A stretch of DNA of 64,000 nt, from assembly GCA_963664845.1 (NCBI GenBank), contig OY761615.1:1922001-1986000 (forward strand). The letters run 5' to 3'. A program made the translations under genes and the position numbers. The stretch comes from CAIYTF01 sp963664845. GTDB taxonomy: Bacteria; Bacteroidota; Ignavibacteria; Ignavibacteriales; Ignavibacteriaceae. The notes beneath the pieces were generated by a model. That model did no database searches, was not told the DNA's origin, and saw only the letters and a program-made list of their open reading frames with translations. This document shows, piece after piece, positions 1-7,941 of this stretch. Position 1 is the stretch's first letter. Every line of letters begins with the position of its first letter.

Positions 1-1
1 C

Positions 2-490
2 ATCTTTATGGGATGGTTGTCAGATAAGATAGGCAGAAAACCTATTATGCTTGCGGGAATGCTGCTGGCAGCGGTAACGTATATTCCCATCTATAAAGCA
101 ATGGCACTCTTTCAGCCATTCACGCATTGGGATGCCAAGCCGCTGCTCAGTGTGGCAAACCCGGATTATAGTCCCTATATGCTGTCATTCTTTATTTTTA
201 TCCAGGTGGTCTATGTAACCATGGTCTATGGCCCAATTGCTGCTTTCCTTGTTGAACTGTTCCCAACCAAGATACGCTATACCTCCATGTCGCTGCCCTA
301 TCACATTGGCAACGGAGTGGTTGGCGGTTTGGTGCCCATTATTGGACTCACCATGATCAGCACCTTTAATGATAATTTTGCCGGATTATATTACCCCATC
401 GCCATCGCAAGCATATGTTTCATCATCGGACTAATATTTATCAGGGAGACAAAGGATATCGATATTAATCAGGAATATCATAACAGATAA
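2..490 (+). CDS. MFS transporter of the metabolite/H+ symporter (MHS) type, C-terminal part only
   Basis: Membrane transporter of the major facilitator superfamily, cut by the window start so only about the last 162 residues are present. The MFS loop motif (GWLSDKIGRKP) is followed by membrane segments, and VELFPTKIRYTSMSLPYHIG is typical of the MHS subfamily (proline/betaine/ketoglutarate-type symporters). Substrate cannot be told from this fragment. It ends in a charged cytoplasmic tail and is followed by a strong hairpin. It is host chromosome, left of the integrated element. Confidence 0.85.
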   Translation: MFMGWLSDKIGRKPIMLAGMLLAAVTYIPIYKAMALFQPFTHWDAKPLLSVANPDYSPYMLSFFIFIQVVYVTMVYGPIAAFLVELFPTKIRYTSMSLPYHIGNGVVGGLVPIIGLTMISTFNDNFAGLYYPIAIASICFIIGLIFIRETKDIDINQEYHNR

Positions 491-513
491 AGGGCTTCAG
501 TTCTATTGATTAT

Positions 514-548
514 GAAGGCTGCCTCAGTATGTGGATGAGGCAGCCTTC
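514..548 (+). terminator. Hairpin after the MFS gene
   Basis: A 13-bp perfect inverted repeat (514-526 with 536-548, loop of 9) lies 24 bases after the MFS stop codon. There is no T-run, so it may act as a transcript-end stabiliser or weak terminator. The sequence AGGCTGCCTCA recurs in the repeat at 55868. Confidence 0.55.
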
Positions 549-573
549 GAAGTAAACATTGTCGGTTGGTGAT

Positions 574-1130
574 TTACCTGGAGCACCCTATATCATTTTC
601 TTGCGCGCTTCCCTTTATCGCATCGCACTTATTGCCAATTAGGTGAACACAACAAGTGGCTTCAGATAAGTTTTTATATTTATCTAACCACATAACACGC
701 CAGTTGAGTATCTGATCCTGCGCCCAACGAACTGTCATAGCTAATCGGAACAATTTCAAAAAAGTACCTGCCTTAATTTTATAATTACCTTAACCACTCG
801 AAATTGCCGTGAATGGACTTTTCACTAGATTATGTTTTGCCTTAAAATAATCTGTGGTAAAGTTTATATCGATGCGGGGGAATATTTCATCTCGCTTTGC
901 TAGCTCAGAATAGACGTTTTTCGTTTCGGAAAATATGAACTCAGGAAAATTACTCATCTTAATTTTCCATATATAATCGGGACCCCACGCGACTAAATGG
1001 ATCTTAGTATTGTTACAGATTAACCACCATCGCCGCAACAGCGTAGTTGCCAGTTTGTTATCGCTAAGTGGGATTTGATACCTCCGGAACGTCTTTCAAA
1101 TTTCCTGATTACCGTGTCTGATTAATGCAT
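574..1130 (-). pseudogene. Degraded small gene of unknown family
   Basis: On the minus strand one reading frame is open from about 1110 down to 574, interrupted by a single TAA at 790-792. Upstream of 1110 the frame hits a TGA, while a neighbouring frame continues with plausible protein-like sequence, suggesting a frameshift too. The translated sequence is protein-like (rich in W, Y, K) but has no ATG and no family I recognise. It lies between the MFS gene and the left attachment site, so it is probably a host gene decayed next to the insertion. Confidence 0.35.
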
Positions 1131-1250
1131 GGTAAAGATTGGATGAGTCCCCTTTCCCGCTGGTTTTATCTCAATTTCAATATGTTCAAAATGTAATTAT
1201 GGGCGATTATTTATGCGATGATTCTAATGCTGGGTATAGGAGTTGAATAC

Positions 1251-1265
1251 TGGTACCCCGGAGAG
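1251..1265. other. Left attachment site core (attL)
   Basis: Fifteen bases identical to 46248-46262, the 3' end of the tRNA-Arg(CCU) gene including its encoded CCA. Identity ends after the 15 bases, apart from a near-continuation. This is the expected scar of tyrosine-recombinase integration into a tRNA 3' end and defines the left edge of a roughly 45-kb element. Confidence 0.85.
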
Positions 1266-1304
1266 AACTAATAAAGCTCTTTTTGCCTTATACTACCCAC
1301 CTCA

Positions 1305-1405
1305 TTTTGTACGTATTTGGCTCAAATTCACACAATTCAGAGTAAATAGTTCTTGCTAATTAAAGCTGAAAAAGGTAAATTATGACGTGATTTGTACGTA
1401 AATAA
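1305..1405. promoter_or_regulatory. Candidate integrase arm-type sites, left end
   Basis: Two copies of TTTGTACGTA (1305-1318 region and 1390-1405 region) lie between attL and the recombinase gene. Related TACGTA sequences occur near the right end at 46175-46186 and 46205-46216. Short motifs repeated only near both ends fit arm-type binding sites of a lambda-class integrase. A short perfect hairpin (1429-1441) also sits just before the recombinase start. Confidence 0.4.
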
Positions 1406-1457
1406 ACTGCGAAAATGAGCTAAAAAACGGGGTTCGACCCCAGACAGGAGTACATGT

Positions 1458-2705
1458 ATGCAGGTCAGTTTTTATCTCGACACTAATCAGCGAACAAAGA
1501 ATCCGGAAAAGATTATTTTCTGTTATATCAGGGGAATCAAGACCTATGAAACCATCAAGCTTCATACAGGAATGCGCATTGAAAAACAATTCTGGGATAG
1601 CGAACAGCAGCAGGCCATTGCCCGTGGTAAGAATAAGTATCCGGGAGCGCCGGAGCTGAACGCCTTTCTCAGCCGGTTCAAACAAGAGGTGAGAAGAGTA
1701 TACCAGGTTAACTGCTTTAAGGAAGAAAAGATATCCTACGATGAACTAAAACAAATTATTATCAGCCATTTCAAAGAAGAAACTGTCAACTTATTTGATG
1801 TATTCGACTCCTATATGCAGATTAAGAAAACCGATGTTGCTTTTCGAACTATTCAGAGGTTTAGTACTCTCAAAACACATCTCCTAAATTTCCAAAACGA
1901 AAAAAAGGTCAAAGTTACTTTTGAATCAATCAACCATTATTTTAATGATCAGTTTGTTGCTTATCTCGTAAATGATAAACAGCTCAGTAATAATACTGTT
2001 TCCAAAACAGTTTCAAATCTTAAAGTTTTCCTTAACTGGGCTACTCAGAGGAAAATTAATAAAAATTCTGAATATAAAGAATTCAAATGCAAATGGAATG
2101 AAACCGATCTGATTGCTTTAACCGATGCAGAGTTGATGCAATTATTACAATTTGATTTTTCTTCCAATAGCTCCCACGACAGAGTAAGAGACGTTTTTTG
2201 TTTCGGTTGCTTTACTGGCGCAAGGTACAGTGATATTGAAGGCTTTAGATTATCTGACATTCAGAACGGTACATGGCAATTGCGGACACAAAAGACAAAG
2301 GATACCGTCTATATTCCCTTAAATGATTTTGCACTAAATATCGTTGAAAAATATAGGGCTGCCGGGAAACTGCCCGTTATCAGTAACCAGAAAATGAATG
2401 ACTATTTGAAAGACATCTGCAAGGAGGCAAAAATCGACACACCAATCAAAAAGATTAAGTACATTGGTGCGGAACGCAAAGAAGAGATAAGCCCTAAATA
2501 TGCCTTAATAGGCACCCACACCGCCCGCAGGACGTTTGTTACCCTATCCCTTGAAAAAGGGATGCGCCCGGAAATTGTCATGAAAATAACGGGACACAAA
2601 TCCTTAAAGATGCTTCAAAAGTACATCAAGATCACGGAAAATATTCAGGAAGTCGAATTAAGGCGGGCCTGGGGCAATCCATCAAAACTAAAAGTAATTG
2701 AATAG
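1458..2705 (+). CDS. Tyrosine recombinase (site-specific integrase)
   Basis: DNA strand-exchange enzyme expected to integrate and excise this element. The layout is an N-terminal arm DNA-binding domain (about 1-95), a SAM-like core-binding domain (about 110-200) and a catalytic domain. The catalytic set is visible: R256 in GARYSDI, H354 and R357 in HTARRTF, H380 in ITGHKS and the nucleophile Y389 in LQKYI. At 415 aa the length is usual for Bacteroidota integrases. ATG 1458 follows a CAGGAG ribosome-binding site; the ATG at 1454 is out of frame. It points inward, 193 bases from attL, the classic position for the integrase of a tRNA-integrated element, and converges on the primase gene. Confidence 0.95.
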   Translation: MQVSFYLDTNQRTKNPEKIIFCYIRGIKTYETIKLHTGMRIEKQFWDSEQQQAIARGKNKYPGAPELNAFLSRFKQEVRRVYQVNCFKEEKISYDELKQIIISHFKEETVNLFDVFDSYMQIKKTDVAFRTIQRFSTLKTHLLNFQNEKKVKVTFESINHYFNDQFVAYLVNDKQLSNNTVSKTVSNLKVFLNWATQRKINKNSEYKEFKCKWNETDLIALTDAELMQLLQFDFSSNSSHDRVRDVFCFGCFTGARYSDIEGFRLSDIQNGTWQLRTQKTKDTVYIPLNDFALNIVEKYRAAGKLPVISNQKMNDYLKDICKEAKIDTPIKKIKYIGAERKEEISPKYALIGTHTARRTFVTLSLEKGMRPEIVMKITGHKSLKMLQKYIKITENIQEVELRRAWGNPSKLKVIE

Positions 2706-2716
2706 CTTTTATTGCC

Positions 2717-4081
2717 CTACAGAAGAGCTATTCTTGAGCTTTCGTCCAAAGTCATCGGCTTAGCACTGCTGGCTAATAGCTCGACTACTCTTTCCAACCG
2801 TTCGAGATAGGGTAGGAAGGTTGTCTTTCCGCGGTTTTCTTTAACAACAGCTAAATGAGCAGGGTAAAATTTGGAAACATCCAATATTATTGTTGCCTTG
2901 TCCAATCTTAGTGACGTTGTTCGGGTTGCAGCCACATCTTCAAAATTCTCAACTTTTAGTAACCTTTCGTCCCAATCCTTTGTATCTTCAGCTTTTTTTG
3001 CATAGTACGTACTCCGGGAATATCCGTCAGAATGATCAACGTCATTATTCGTGCTCTTTTGGGGATTTTCAGTAACAGTAATTTCTTCCATTTTTCCGTT
3101 CTCCTTTAGTATTGCCTCTGTATCAACTAAATTCATCAATGGCAATGGAAACTTGATGAGATAATCTGCGAGGTCATACCCGGCTATTTTCTCCTCTTTG
3201 TTTGATCTTCTTTCAAGCAATTCAGAGACTTGTATATTTAGATCAGGTTGCATTTGTTTTGCTCTCGCCATCCATTTTTCATACCCGTTTGAATCTGGAT
3301 ACAGAAGGATCGTCCTGCCTTTAAGGACACTCATGCGCTCAGGTGTCAGGTTGTTAAGCCCGCCGGAAGCAAGCCATAGAAACCGAGGGAAATAGGCACT
3401 GGCTATAATTGCGGTTTTCTCACTCTCTACTATGATAATTGGTTTTAGGGGTTCTTTTTTCAGCAGGTGTTCCCCAAAGAAACATTGGCGCAATTCAAAT
3501 CCCGCCACTTTGTGTATTGCATGTACCCAGATTATGCAACATTGGGGTTCTTTAATCCTTTTTCCTGTTTCTTCGTCATATAGCATTATTTTTCCGGCTC
3601 GTATTCTCCCCTCAATATCAATCTGCCAGAATACAGTAGCGCCGTCCCAATGGTTTGCTGTTCCGATGTAATATTTTTCTATAATCTTTTTTGTGGCTTG
3701 CTCACCGAATAATCCTGAAAGGTAAATAATAAGTTTATTCCTTTCATAGTCAACCAGGGAGTTCTTAAATAATTCCTTTTTTATAAGATTATTCGCGGTT
3801 ATTCCTCTGACAACAATTTCCTGGCACTTATTTGGGACAGATTTTTTTGTAAACTGAAAATGAGGCTGGCTCTGCCGAATACTCAAAAATTCATTCGGTT
3901 TTTTATGGTAGCCGCAGTTTAGTTCTCTATTGCACCTCCCACAGTCGGTGGACAGATATTCTCCTGTAGCAGTGTTAATATATCTGCTAAAAGTACCCTG
4001 ATGGCCACATCCGGGGCATACAAATCTTGTTTGGCCACCTTTGTACTTTTCTAAAGTAAAGTTAAAATTCTTCGTATTCAT
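2717..4081 (-). CDS. Zinc-finger/toprim primase-like protein (DUF6371-type)
   Basis: Likely DNA primase-like replication protein of the element. The N-terminus carries a zinc-ribbon (C22, C25, C47, C50, with C56/H59 nearby) like CHC2-type primase fingers. A toprim-like core follows, with VESEKTA near residue 215 and LYPD near residue 260. This arrangement is common in DUF6371 proteins of Bacteroidota mobile elements. ATG at 4081 is preferred over an upstream in-frame TTG at 4090. It is the last gene of a minus-strand operon with the RepA-like ATPase, and its 3' end is 11 bases from the integrase 3' end. The C-terminal ~130 residues are not recognised. Confidence 0.75.
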   Translation of the reverse strand: MNTKNFNFTLEKYKGGQTRFVCPGCGHQGTFSRYINTATGEYLSTDCGRCNRELNCGYHKKPNEFLSIRQSQPHFQFTKKSVPNKCQEIVVRGITANNLIKKELFKNSLVDYERNKLIIYLSGLFGEQATKKIIEKYYIGTANHWDGATVFWQIDIEGRIRAGKIMLYDEETGKRIKEPQCCIIWVHAIHKVAGFELRQCFFGEHLLKKEPLKPIIIVESEKTAIIASAYFPRFLWLASGGLNNLTPERMSVLKGRTILLYPDSNGYEKWMARAKQMQPDLNIQVSELLERRSNKEEKIAGYDLADYLIKFPLPLMNLVDTEAILKENGKMEEITVTENPQKSTNNDVDHSDGYSRSTYYAKKAEDTKDWDERLLKVENFEDVAATRTTSLRLDKATIILDVSKFYPAHLAVVKENRGKTTFLPYLERLERVVELLASSAKPMTLDESSRIALL

Positions 4082-4152
4082 GGCGTTCAAATATCTGCTT
4101 TCGTACCGGTCGTACCGTTTCTCTCATGTACGTGTATTCCGAATAGTACGAG

Positions 4153-5214
4153 TTAGGCTGTTTTCTTATCATTTTGTTTAAACCACTTTCTTACAGCTCC
4201 CTCAGTCACACCAAAAAAAGCTCCTATTTCAACATTGCTTTTGCCCTCTGTCCGCATATCTAAGGCCTCTTCAAGACGCTTTTTATGATCCTTATCTTTT
4301 TGCTCCTTCAAGTGCTCCCGCTCTTTATCATATGAGTGGTGGTGGAATCCCAAAAAATCTCCATCTTTCCTAATCTCGACGACGAGAACGTTGTCAGAAT
4401 CATACAAATTCTCACAATTTCTTTGCTTCATTTGCTTTATATATCGCAGGTTTTTATCCTTATTGCTTTCTCCAATAGCAAAAGCGCTGTCGCAAAAATT
4501 TATTATCATTTTACTTCCTGCCAGATCGTTCCTGGTTATCGGTTTGGACTGGTCCCTTTTAGGAGTATGGGCAAGCACCAAAATCGACAATCCGTATTTT
4601 TTCTTCAGGTCTTTCAATAACTTCATAAGGGGCAGTGCGTCCTTTGCTTTTTCGGTTTCACTCCGTAGATAAGTTATATTATCAACAACGAGAATCTTTA
4701 CATCTGTACGCAAGATTTCCTGTTCAATGCTAAAAATGATAAAATCATCAACGGTTGCAAATAGGTCAGGCTTCATAGTATCCGGGTTTATTTCTGCCCG
4801 TAGAAATTTGGAATCAAATGGGTATAAGCTACCGGCATCATCGGTATATCTGGTCTGAAACTGCTTGTCACTTAGCTCAAAATCAAAATAAAGCACCTGC
4901 TGAGCTTCCGCTTCCAGGGTAAAATTATCAATTTGAAGTTTTTTTGTGATACTATCTGAAATTTGGACGGCTAAAATTGATTTTCCGAGGTTCGTATCAG
5001 CATAACAAATGCATAATTCTCCCTCAAACCAAAGAGAATCAAACAGCCTATTGGGGATCGGTCTTTTTTTTGCTTCCTCGTTCCATTCCATAACGGGTTT
5101 TACAATAAAGAATTTTGTTTCCTCGGAGCCCGTTTTCAGTAATTGTGCGGCATCCTTTTCTATATCACCGGGGTTAATTCCTATGCTATCTAAATTGAAA
5201 TCAGGTGTGATCAT
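4153..5214 (-). CDS. RepA-like AAA ATPase (RecA-fold helicase/loader)
   Basis: A RecA-fold ATPase of the AAA_25/RepA type, as used for replication by plasmids and phages. Walker A is ADTNLGKS (72-79), followed by VLYFDFELS and a Walker B strand ILVVDN near residue 175. LVLAHTPKRD near residue 215 resembles the sensor region of hexameric helicases. The C-terminus (about 325-350) is a helix-turn-helix that could bind the origin or an operator. The start ATG lies directly against the stop codon of the upstream HTH gene, so the two are probably coupled in translation. Helicase activity is inferred from family and context. Confidence 0.8.
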   Translation of the reverse strand: MITPDFNLDSIGINPGDIEKDAAQLLKTGSEETKFFIVKPVMEWNEEAKKRPIPNRLFDSLWFEGELCICYADTNLGKSILAVQISDSITKKLQIDNFTLEAEAQQVLYFDFELSDKQFQTRYTDDAGSLYPFDSKFLRAEINPDTMKPDLFATVDDFIIFSIEQEILRTDVKILVVDNITYLRSETEKAKDALPLMKLLKDLKKKYGLSILVLAHTPKRDQSKPITRNDLAGSKMIINFCDSAFAIGESNKDKNLRYIKQMKQRNCENLYDSDNVLVVEIRKDGDFLGFHHHSYDKEREHLKEQKDKDHKKRLEEALDMRTEGKSNVEIGAFFGVTEGAVRKWFKQNDKKTA

Positions 5215-5499
5215 TTAAAACCTCTTCACAGATATTTTTTTCATGGCCTCTATCACTTCAGATCTCTTAAAAAACACCTTATTGGCCAGACGGTAGAATG
5301 GAATTTTCCCGGCGTTCTTCCAGGTTATTATAGTTTGTACAGAGACTTTTAACTCCTTCGCGAGATCTTTCATTTTCACTAATTGTTCGTCGGTCGAAGA
5401 GACAAGTTCTTGCTCCTTGAGTGTTCTTACGACTTCTGCGGCAACCGATCGGGTCAGTTCTCCTATATCTATGGTTGTCATTATTATCTGATTATTCAT
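5215..5499 (-). CDS. Small helix-turn-helix DNA-binding protein (excisionase/MerR-like)
   Basis: A 94-aa protein whose C-terminal half (about 44-90) matches the HTH_17 excisionase fold: LAKELKVSVQTIITWKNAGK, then a wing and recognition of FFKRSEVIEAM. Such proteins act as recombination directionality factors or transcription regulators of mobile elements. The ATG overlaps the stop of the upstream small ORF (ATGAATAA) and the TAA abuts the ATPase start, so three genes are tightly coupled. It is the only clear small DNA-binding regulator near the integrase, which makes it the best Xis or repressor candidate. Confidence 0.75.
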   Translation of the reverse strand: MNNQIIMTTIDIGELTRSVAAEVVRTLKEQELVSSTDEQLVKMKDLAKELKVSVQTIITWKNAGKIPFYRLANKVFFKRSEVIEAMKKISVKRF

Positions 5500-5737
5500 C
5501 TTTTACTCCCTTTTCTACCAATAAAACATCCTCAACCGATTTAAGAATTAACTCTAAGCTGGAAATTTGCCTTTGCCCAAGACCAATAGCCATTTCAATG
5601 AATCTTTCATCCGTCTGCTGATGAGGAGTCTCCGGTTGTTTATTACGGATTGAATTTTTAATTGATTCAATCGTCCTCTCGGCCTGCACAAGGTTGTAAG
5701 CCATTGTTGTGAAGCTAAGTTCTAAATCACGTTCCAT
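5492..5737 (-). CDS. Small hypothetical protein, first gene of the replication operon
   Basis: Encodes 81 residues, largely predicted helical and charged, with no family I recognise. The start chosen is the ATG at 5737, preceded by a good AAGGAG site at about 6 bases; an upstream in-frame start would run through the terminator-like hairpin. It overlaps the next gene by 8 bases. Position suggests a role in replication or its control, but the sequence does not show one. Confidence 0.6.
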   Translation of the reverse strand: MERDLELSFTTMAYNLVQAERTIESIKNSIRNKQPETPHQQTDERFIEMAIGLGQRQISSLELILKSVEDVLLVEKGVKDE

Positions 5738-5752
5738 ATTAATCTCCTTAAA

Positions 5753-5824
5753 TAAAAAAACCGGCAATGAGCGGGACGAATCACTCACTGCCGGCATATT
5801 AAAATATTTATTCGGTTCGTCCCG
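5753..5824 (-). promoter_or_regulatory. Terminator-like leader with a possible pseudoknot (attenuator candidate)
   Basis: In the minus-strand transcript an 11-bp stem with one mismatch (5761-5771 with 5784-5794) is followed by seven U (5759-5753), an intrinsic terminator shape ending only about 15 bases before the ATG at 5737. Its loop contains 5772-5780, perfectly complementary over 9 bases to 5816-5824 just upstream. The loop could therefore pair with the leader. A terminator this close to a start codon with no room for a promoter suggests conditional termination. Confidence 0.45.
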
Positions 5825-5861
5825 CCTAAGTATTTTACTTAAACGTGATAACTAATTTAGG

Positions 5862-5890
5862 GTGTAAAAAGTGGTGTAAGCAACTGTAAA
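5862..5890. repeat. Iteron-like TGTAA boxes, first cluster
   Basis: Three boxes (GTGTAA 5862, GTGTAA 5874, CTGTAA 5884) with spacings of 12 and 10 bases, the same rhythm as the five-box cluster at 6146-6195. Boxes are in direct orientation. They sit upstream of the replication operon. Confidence 0.5.
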
Positions 5891-6145
5891 TCCAATAATT
5901 GACTTTACAATTTTATAATGGTCAGTCACTTTTCCCCCGCATCCATAGCTTCTCCTAACATGAGCTGTTTCATTTGAACTTTTGAGTAAAGGTTACGCAT
6001 TTTGTACCGTGGTTAAGTGCTAAATTGAATAATTTCACGACTTTTTATTGCCTCTGAATGGGCTACATAAAAACGATTCTTGGAACTTTATGGAATAAGG
6101 TCAGCACTCTTCAATTAAAATTTGTTGGCGGCACAAAATCTTTGG
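5891..6145. other. Non-coding spacer between the two TGTAA clusters
   Basis: About 255 bases without a supported gene. It is moderately AT-rich and flanked on both sides by TGTAA repeats, so it is the most likely place for a replication origin of the element if the repeats are iterons. I see no other structure I can support. Confidence 0.35.
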
Positions 6146-6195
6146 GTGTAAATAGGAGTGTAATTGGCTGTAAAAAAAGCTGTAAATAACTGTAA
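6146..6195. repeat. Iteron-like TGTAA boxes, second cluster
   Basis: Five boxes in direct orientation start at 6146, 6158, 6168, 6180 and 6190: spacings 12, 10, 12, 10. This is a 22-bp period, two helical turns, with two boxes per repeat (GTGTAA or CTGTAA). It lies just after the stop of the 6225-6977 gene and near the primase and RepA-like genes, as iterons of replication origins do. Confidence 0.5.
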
Positions 6196-6224
6196 ATTAG
6201 ATAAATCTGTTTACAGACTACCTT

Positions 6225-6977
6225 TCAGTAGGGCAAATCATCATCAGCGGGTTCTTCCTTTTTTAGTTCTTTATTTTGGCCTATATTAATAAGTCTTTGT
6301 CTAATGGATTCCGATTTTGAAGGATCCTCAAAAACCTCTTCTGCAATATTTCTTGATAAGAGGGAATTGTTTGTCTGTGATTGTCTTACCTTTTCTAATA
6401 GATTTTGTTTAATGAGGTACTCCTTTATTTTATCAATAAACCTTTCTTTTTCTTCAAAAACCTCAATATCTCTAAATTTCTCTTTTACATTTTCGTTTTC
6501 ACAGACCTGTTCTCTAATCTCTTCAATTTGTGAATCAATTTCTGAAAAATCAATGTTTTCAATCGCGGTTTTCCAAGCGCCCCAATCTTTGGTGTTTTTG
6601 ATTTCTTGATAGAAAACATCAAAGGCTTCATCGATGTCAATATTGAACATAATCCCGGTCATATCAATTATTTGTTTTGTTTGGAGTATATCCTCGATGA
6701 TTGCGCTTTTTTCAAGCCAACGGCGGTTCGGCCCTAATGTATTATTAAAAGTTCTCCGCTTTTCAACTCCATTAAGCTTTGATAAAAGGATTAATAGAAA
6801 AAATAGCCTTTCACGTGTGTTTTGGGGAGCATATTTATAATAGGAAGTTTCTTCATAATCATCATAACTGTTAATGTCAACCGTGAATAATAAAAGTATT
6901 TCTTCATAAGAGTGCTGTACCTTCTTAATGAGCAATCTGCCATATTGTCTGTTTTTTTCTTCTTCTTCGTCATTCAT
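6225..6977 (-). CDS. Hypothetical protein A of a tandem pair, with SSB-like acidic tail
   Basis: Encodes 250 residues of an unrecognised, mostly helical family. It is clearly paralogous along its length to the neighbouring 7125-7862 gene: shared blocks include SYEEIL..FTV, RERLFFLLILLSKLN, TLGP..WLEKSAII and IDMTGI.FNIDIDEA. The C-terminus is acidic and ends DDDLPY, like the single-strand-binding protein tip that recruits replication and repair partners. The start ATG 6977 follows AAAGGAG; the upstream in-frame start lacks support. Location between the iteron-like repeats and the packaging genes suggests an early phage function, but none can be named. Confidence 0.7.
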   Translation of the reverse strand: MNDEEEEKNRQYGRLLIKKVQHSYEEILLLFTVDINSYDDYEETSYYKYAPQNTRERLFFLLILLSKLNGVEKRRTFNNTLGPNRRWLEKSAIIEDILQTKQIIDMTGIMFNIDIDEAFDVFYQEIKNTKDWGAWKTAIENIDFSEIDSQIEEIREQVCENENVKEKFRDIEVFEEKERFIDKIKEYLIKQNLLEKVRQSQTNNSLLSRNIAEEVFEDPSKSESIRQRLINIGQNKELKKEEPADDDLPY

Positions 6978-7124
6978 TGCATTAACTCCTTTTAGAAAAC
7001 AATTCAATACCCAATAATATAGCCATTAGTTTTTCCCTTCTCAATGTAGGTTCAATTTAGCGGACATATTATCATTGCATTTATTTAGATTATTCTTGTC
7101 TGTATAATGTTTTTAGAATAAAAT

Positions 7125-7862
7125 TTAAAGAGGCAGTTCATCCTCTTTTTTTAATTCCTTATTTTGATTAATGTTTATTATTCTCTGTCTTAATGCTTCG
7201 GCTTGACTTGGATCACCAAATTCTTCAGCCATTTCGCGGGATAACTTCGAAAAATTTACTCTGGATTGACGTACGTCTTCTAGCTGATTAGTCTCCATAA
7301 GATAGTTTCTTATCTTTTCGATAACTTTTTCTTTTCCCTCTGTTTTTTCAATTTCTCTAAATTGCTCTTTTGTCTTTTCATTTCTACATATCTTTTCTCT
7401 AATTTCTTCTACTTGCTTGTCAATGCCAGCGAGATTAATTGTCAGTACCGACTTCTCCCAATCTCTCCAATTTTCTGAATCTTTTATTTCCTTGTAGAGA
7501 AGATTAACAGCTTCATCAATATCTATGTTGAATGTGATCCCGGTCATATCGATAATCATTTTTGTTTCAAGAATATCCCTGATTATTGCGCTTTTCTCCA
7601 GCCAGTCTAAATCAGGTCCTAAAGTATTATCTAAAGTTCGGTATTTTTCTATTTCATTCAGCTTCGATAATAAAATCAGAAGAAAGAAAAGTCTTTCTCT
7701 CTTTGTTTCGGGTGTATAGATATGATAAGATGCGAAATGTTCACCGATATTATAGCTATTAGTGCTCACAGTGAAAAGTTGAAGAATTTCTTCATAAGAA
7801 TGGCCGGTCTTTTTTATCAGTTTTCTCCCATATTCAGTGTCTTTATTTGTTTCGTCGTCCAT
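7125..7862 (-). CDS. Hypothetical protein B of the tandem pair, with SSB-like acidic tail
   Basis: Encodes 245 residues, a paralogue of the adjacent 6225-6977 product, with the same conserved blocks in the same order and a similar acidic end (KEDELPL). The pair probably arose by tandem duplication. ATG 7862 follows GAAGGAA. A 147-base spacer separates the two copies, and the portal gene lies upstream on the same strand. Strong retention of both copies despite divergence suggests both are used. Family and function are unknown to me. Confidence 0.7.
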   Translation of the reverse strand: MDDETNKDTEYGRKLIKKTGHSYEEILQLFTVSTNSYNIGEHFASYHIYTPETKRERLFFLLILLSKLNEIEKYRTLDNTLGPDLDWLEKSAIIRDILETKMIIDMTGITFNIDIDEAVNLLYKEIKDSENWRDWEKSVLTINLAGIDKQVEEIREKICRNEKTKEQFREIEKTEGKEKVIEKIRNYLMETNQLEDVRQSRVNFSKLSREMAEEFGDPSQAEALRQRIININQNKELKKEDELPL

Positions 7863-7941
7863 TTTACGTAGTTCCTTCTTATGAAATATTATAACTGAAA
7901 AACTATCAAAAAATGAAAAACTGTGCAATTTATTCTTTTAA

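Noticed and set aside
1429..1441. A tRNA T-arm relic before the integrase
   Set aside because: The GGGGT-TCG-ACCCC hairpin is short and its loop is too small for a T arm; no other tRNA parts are near.
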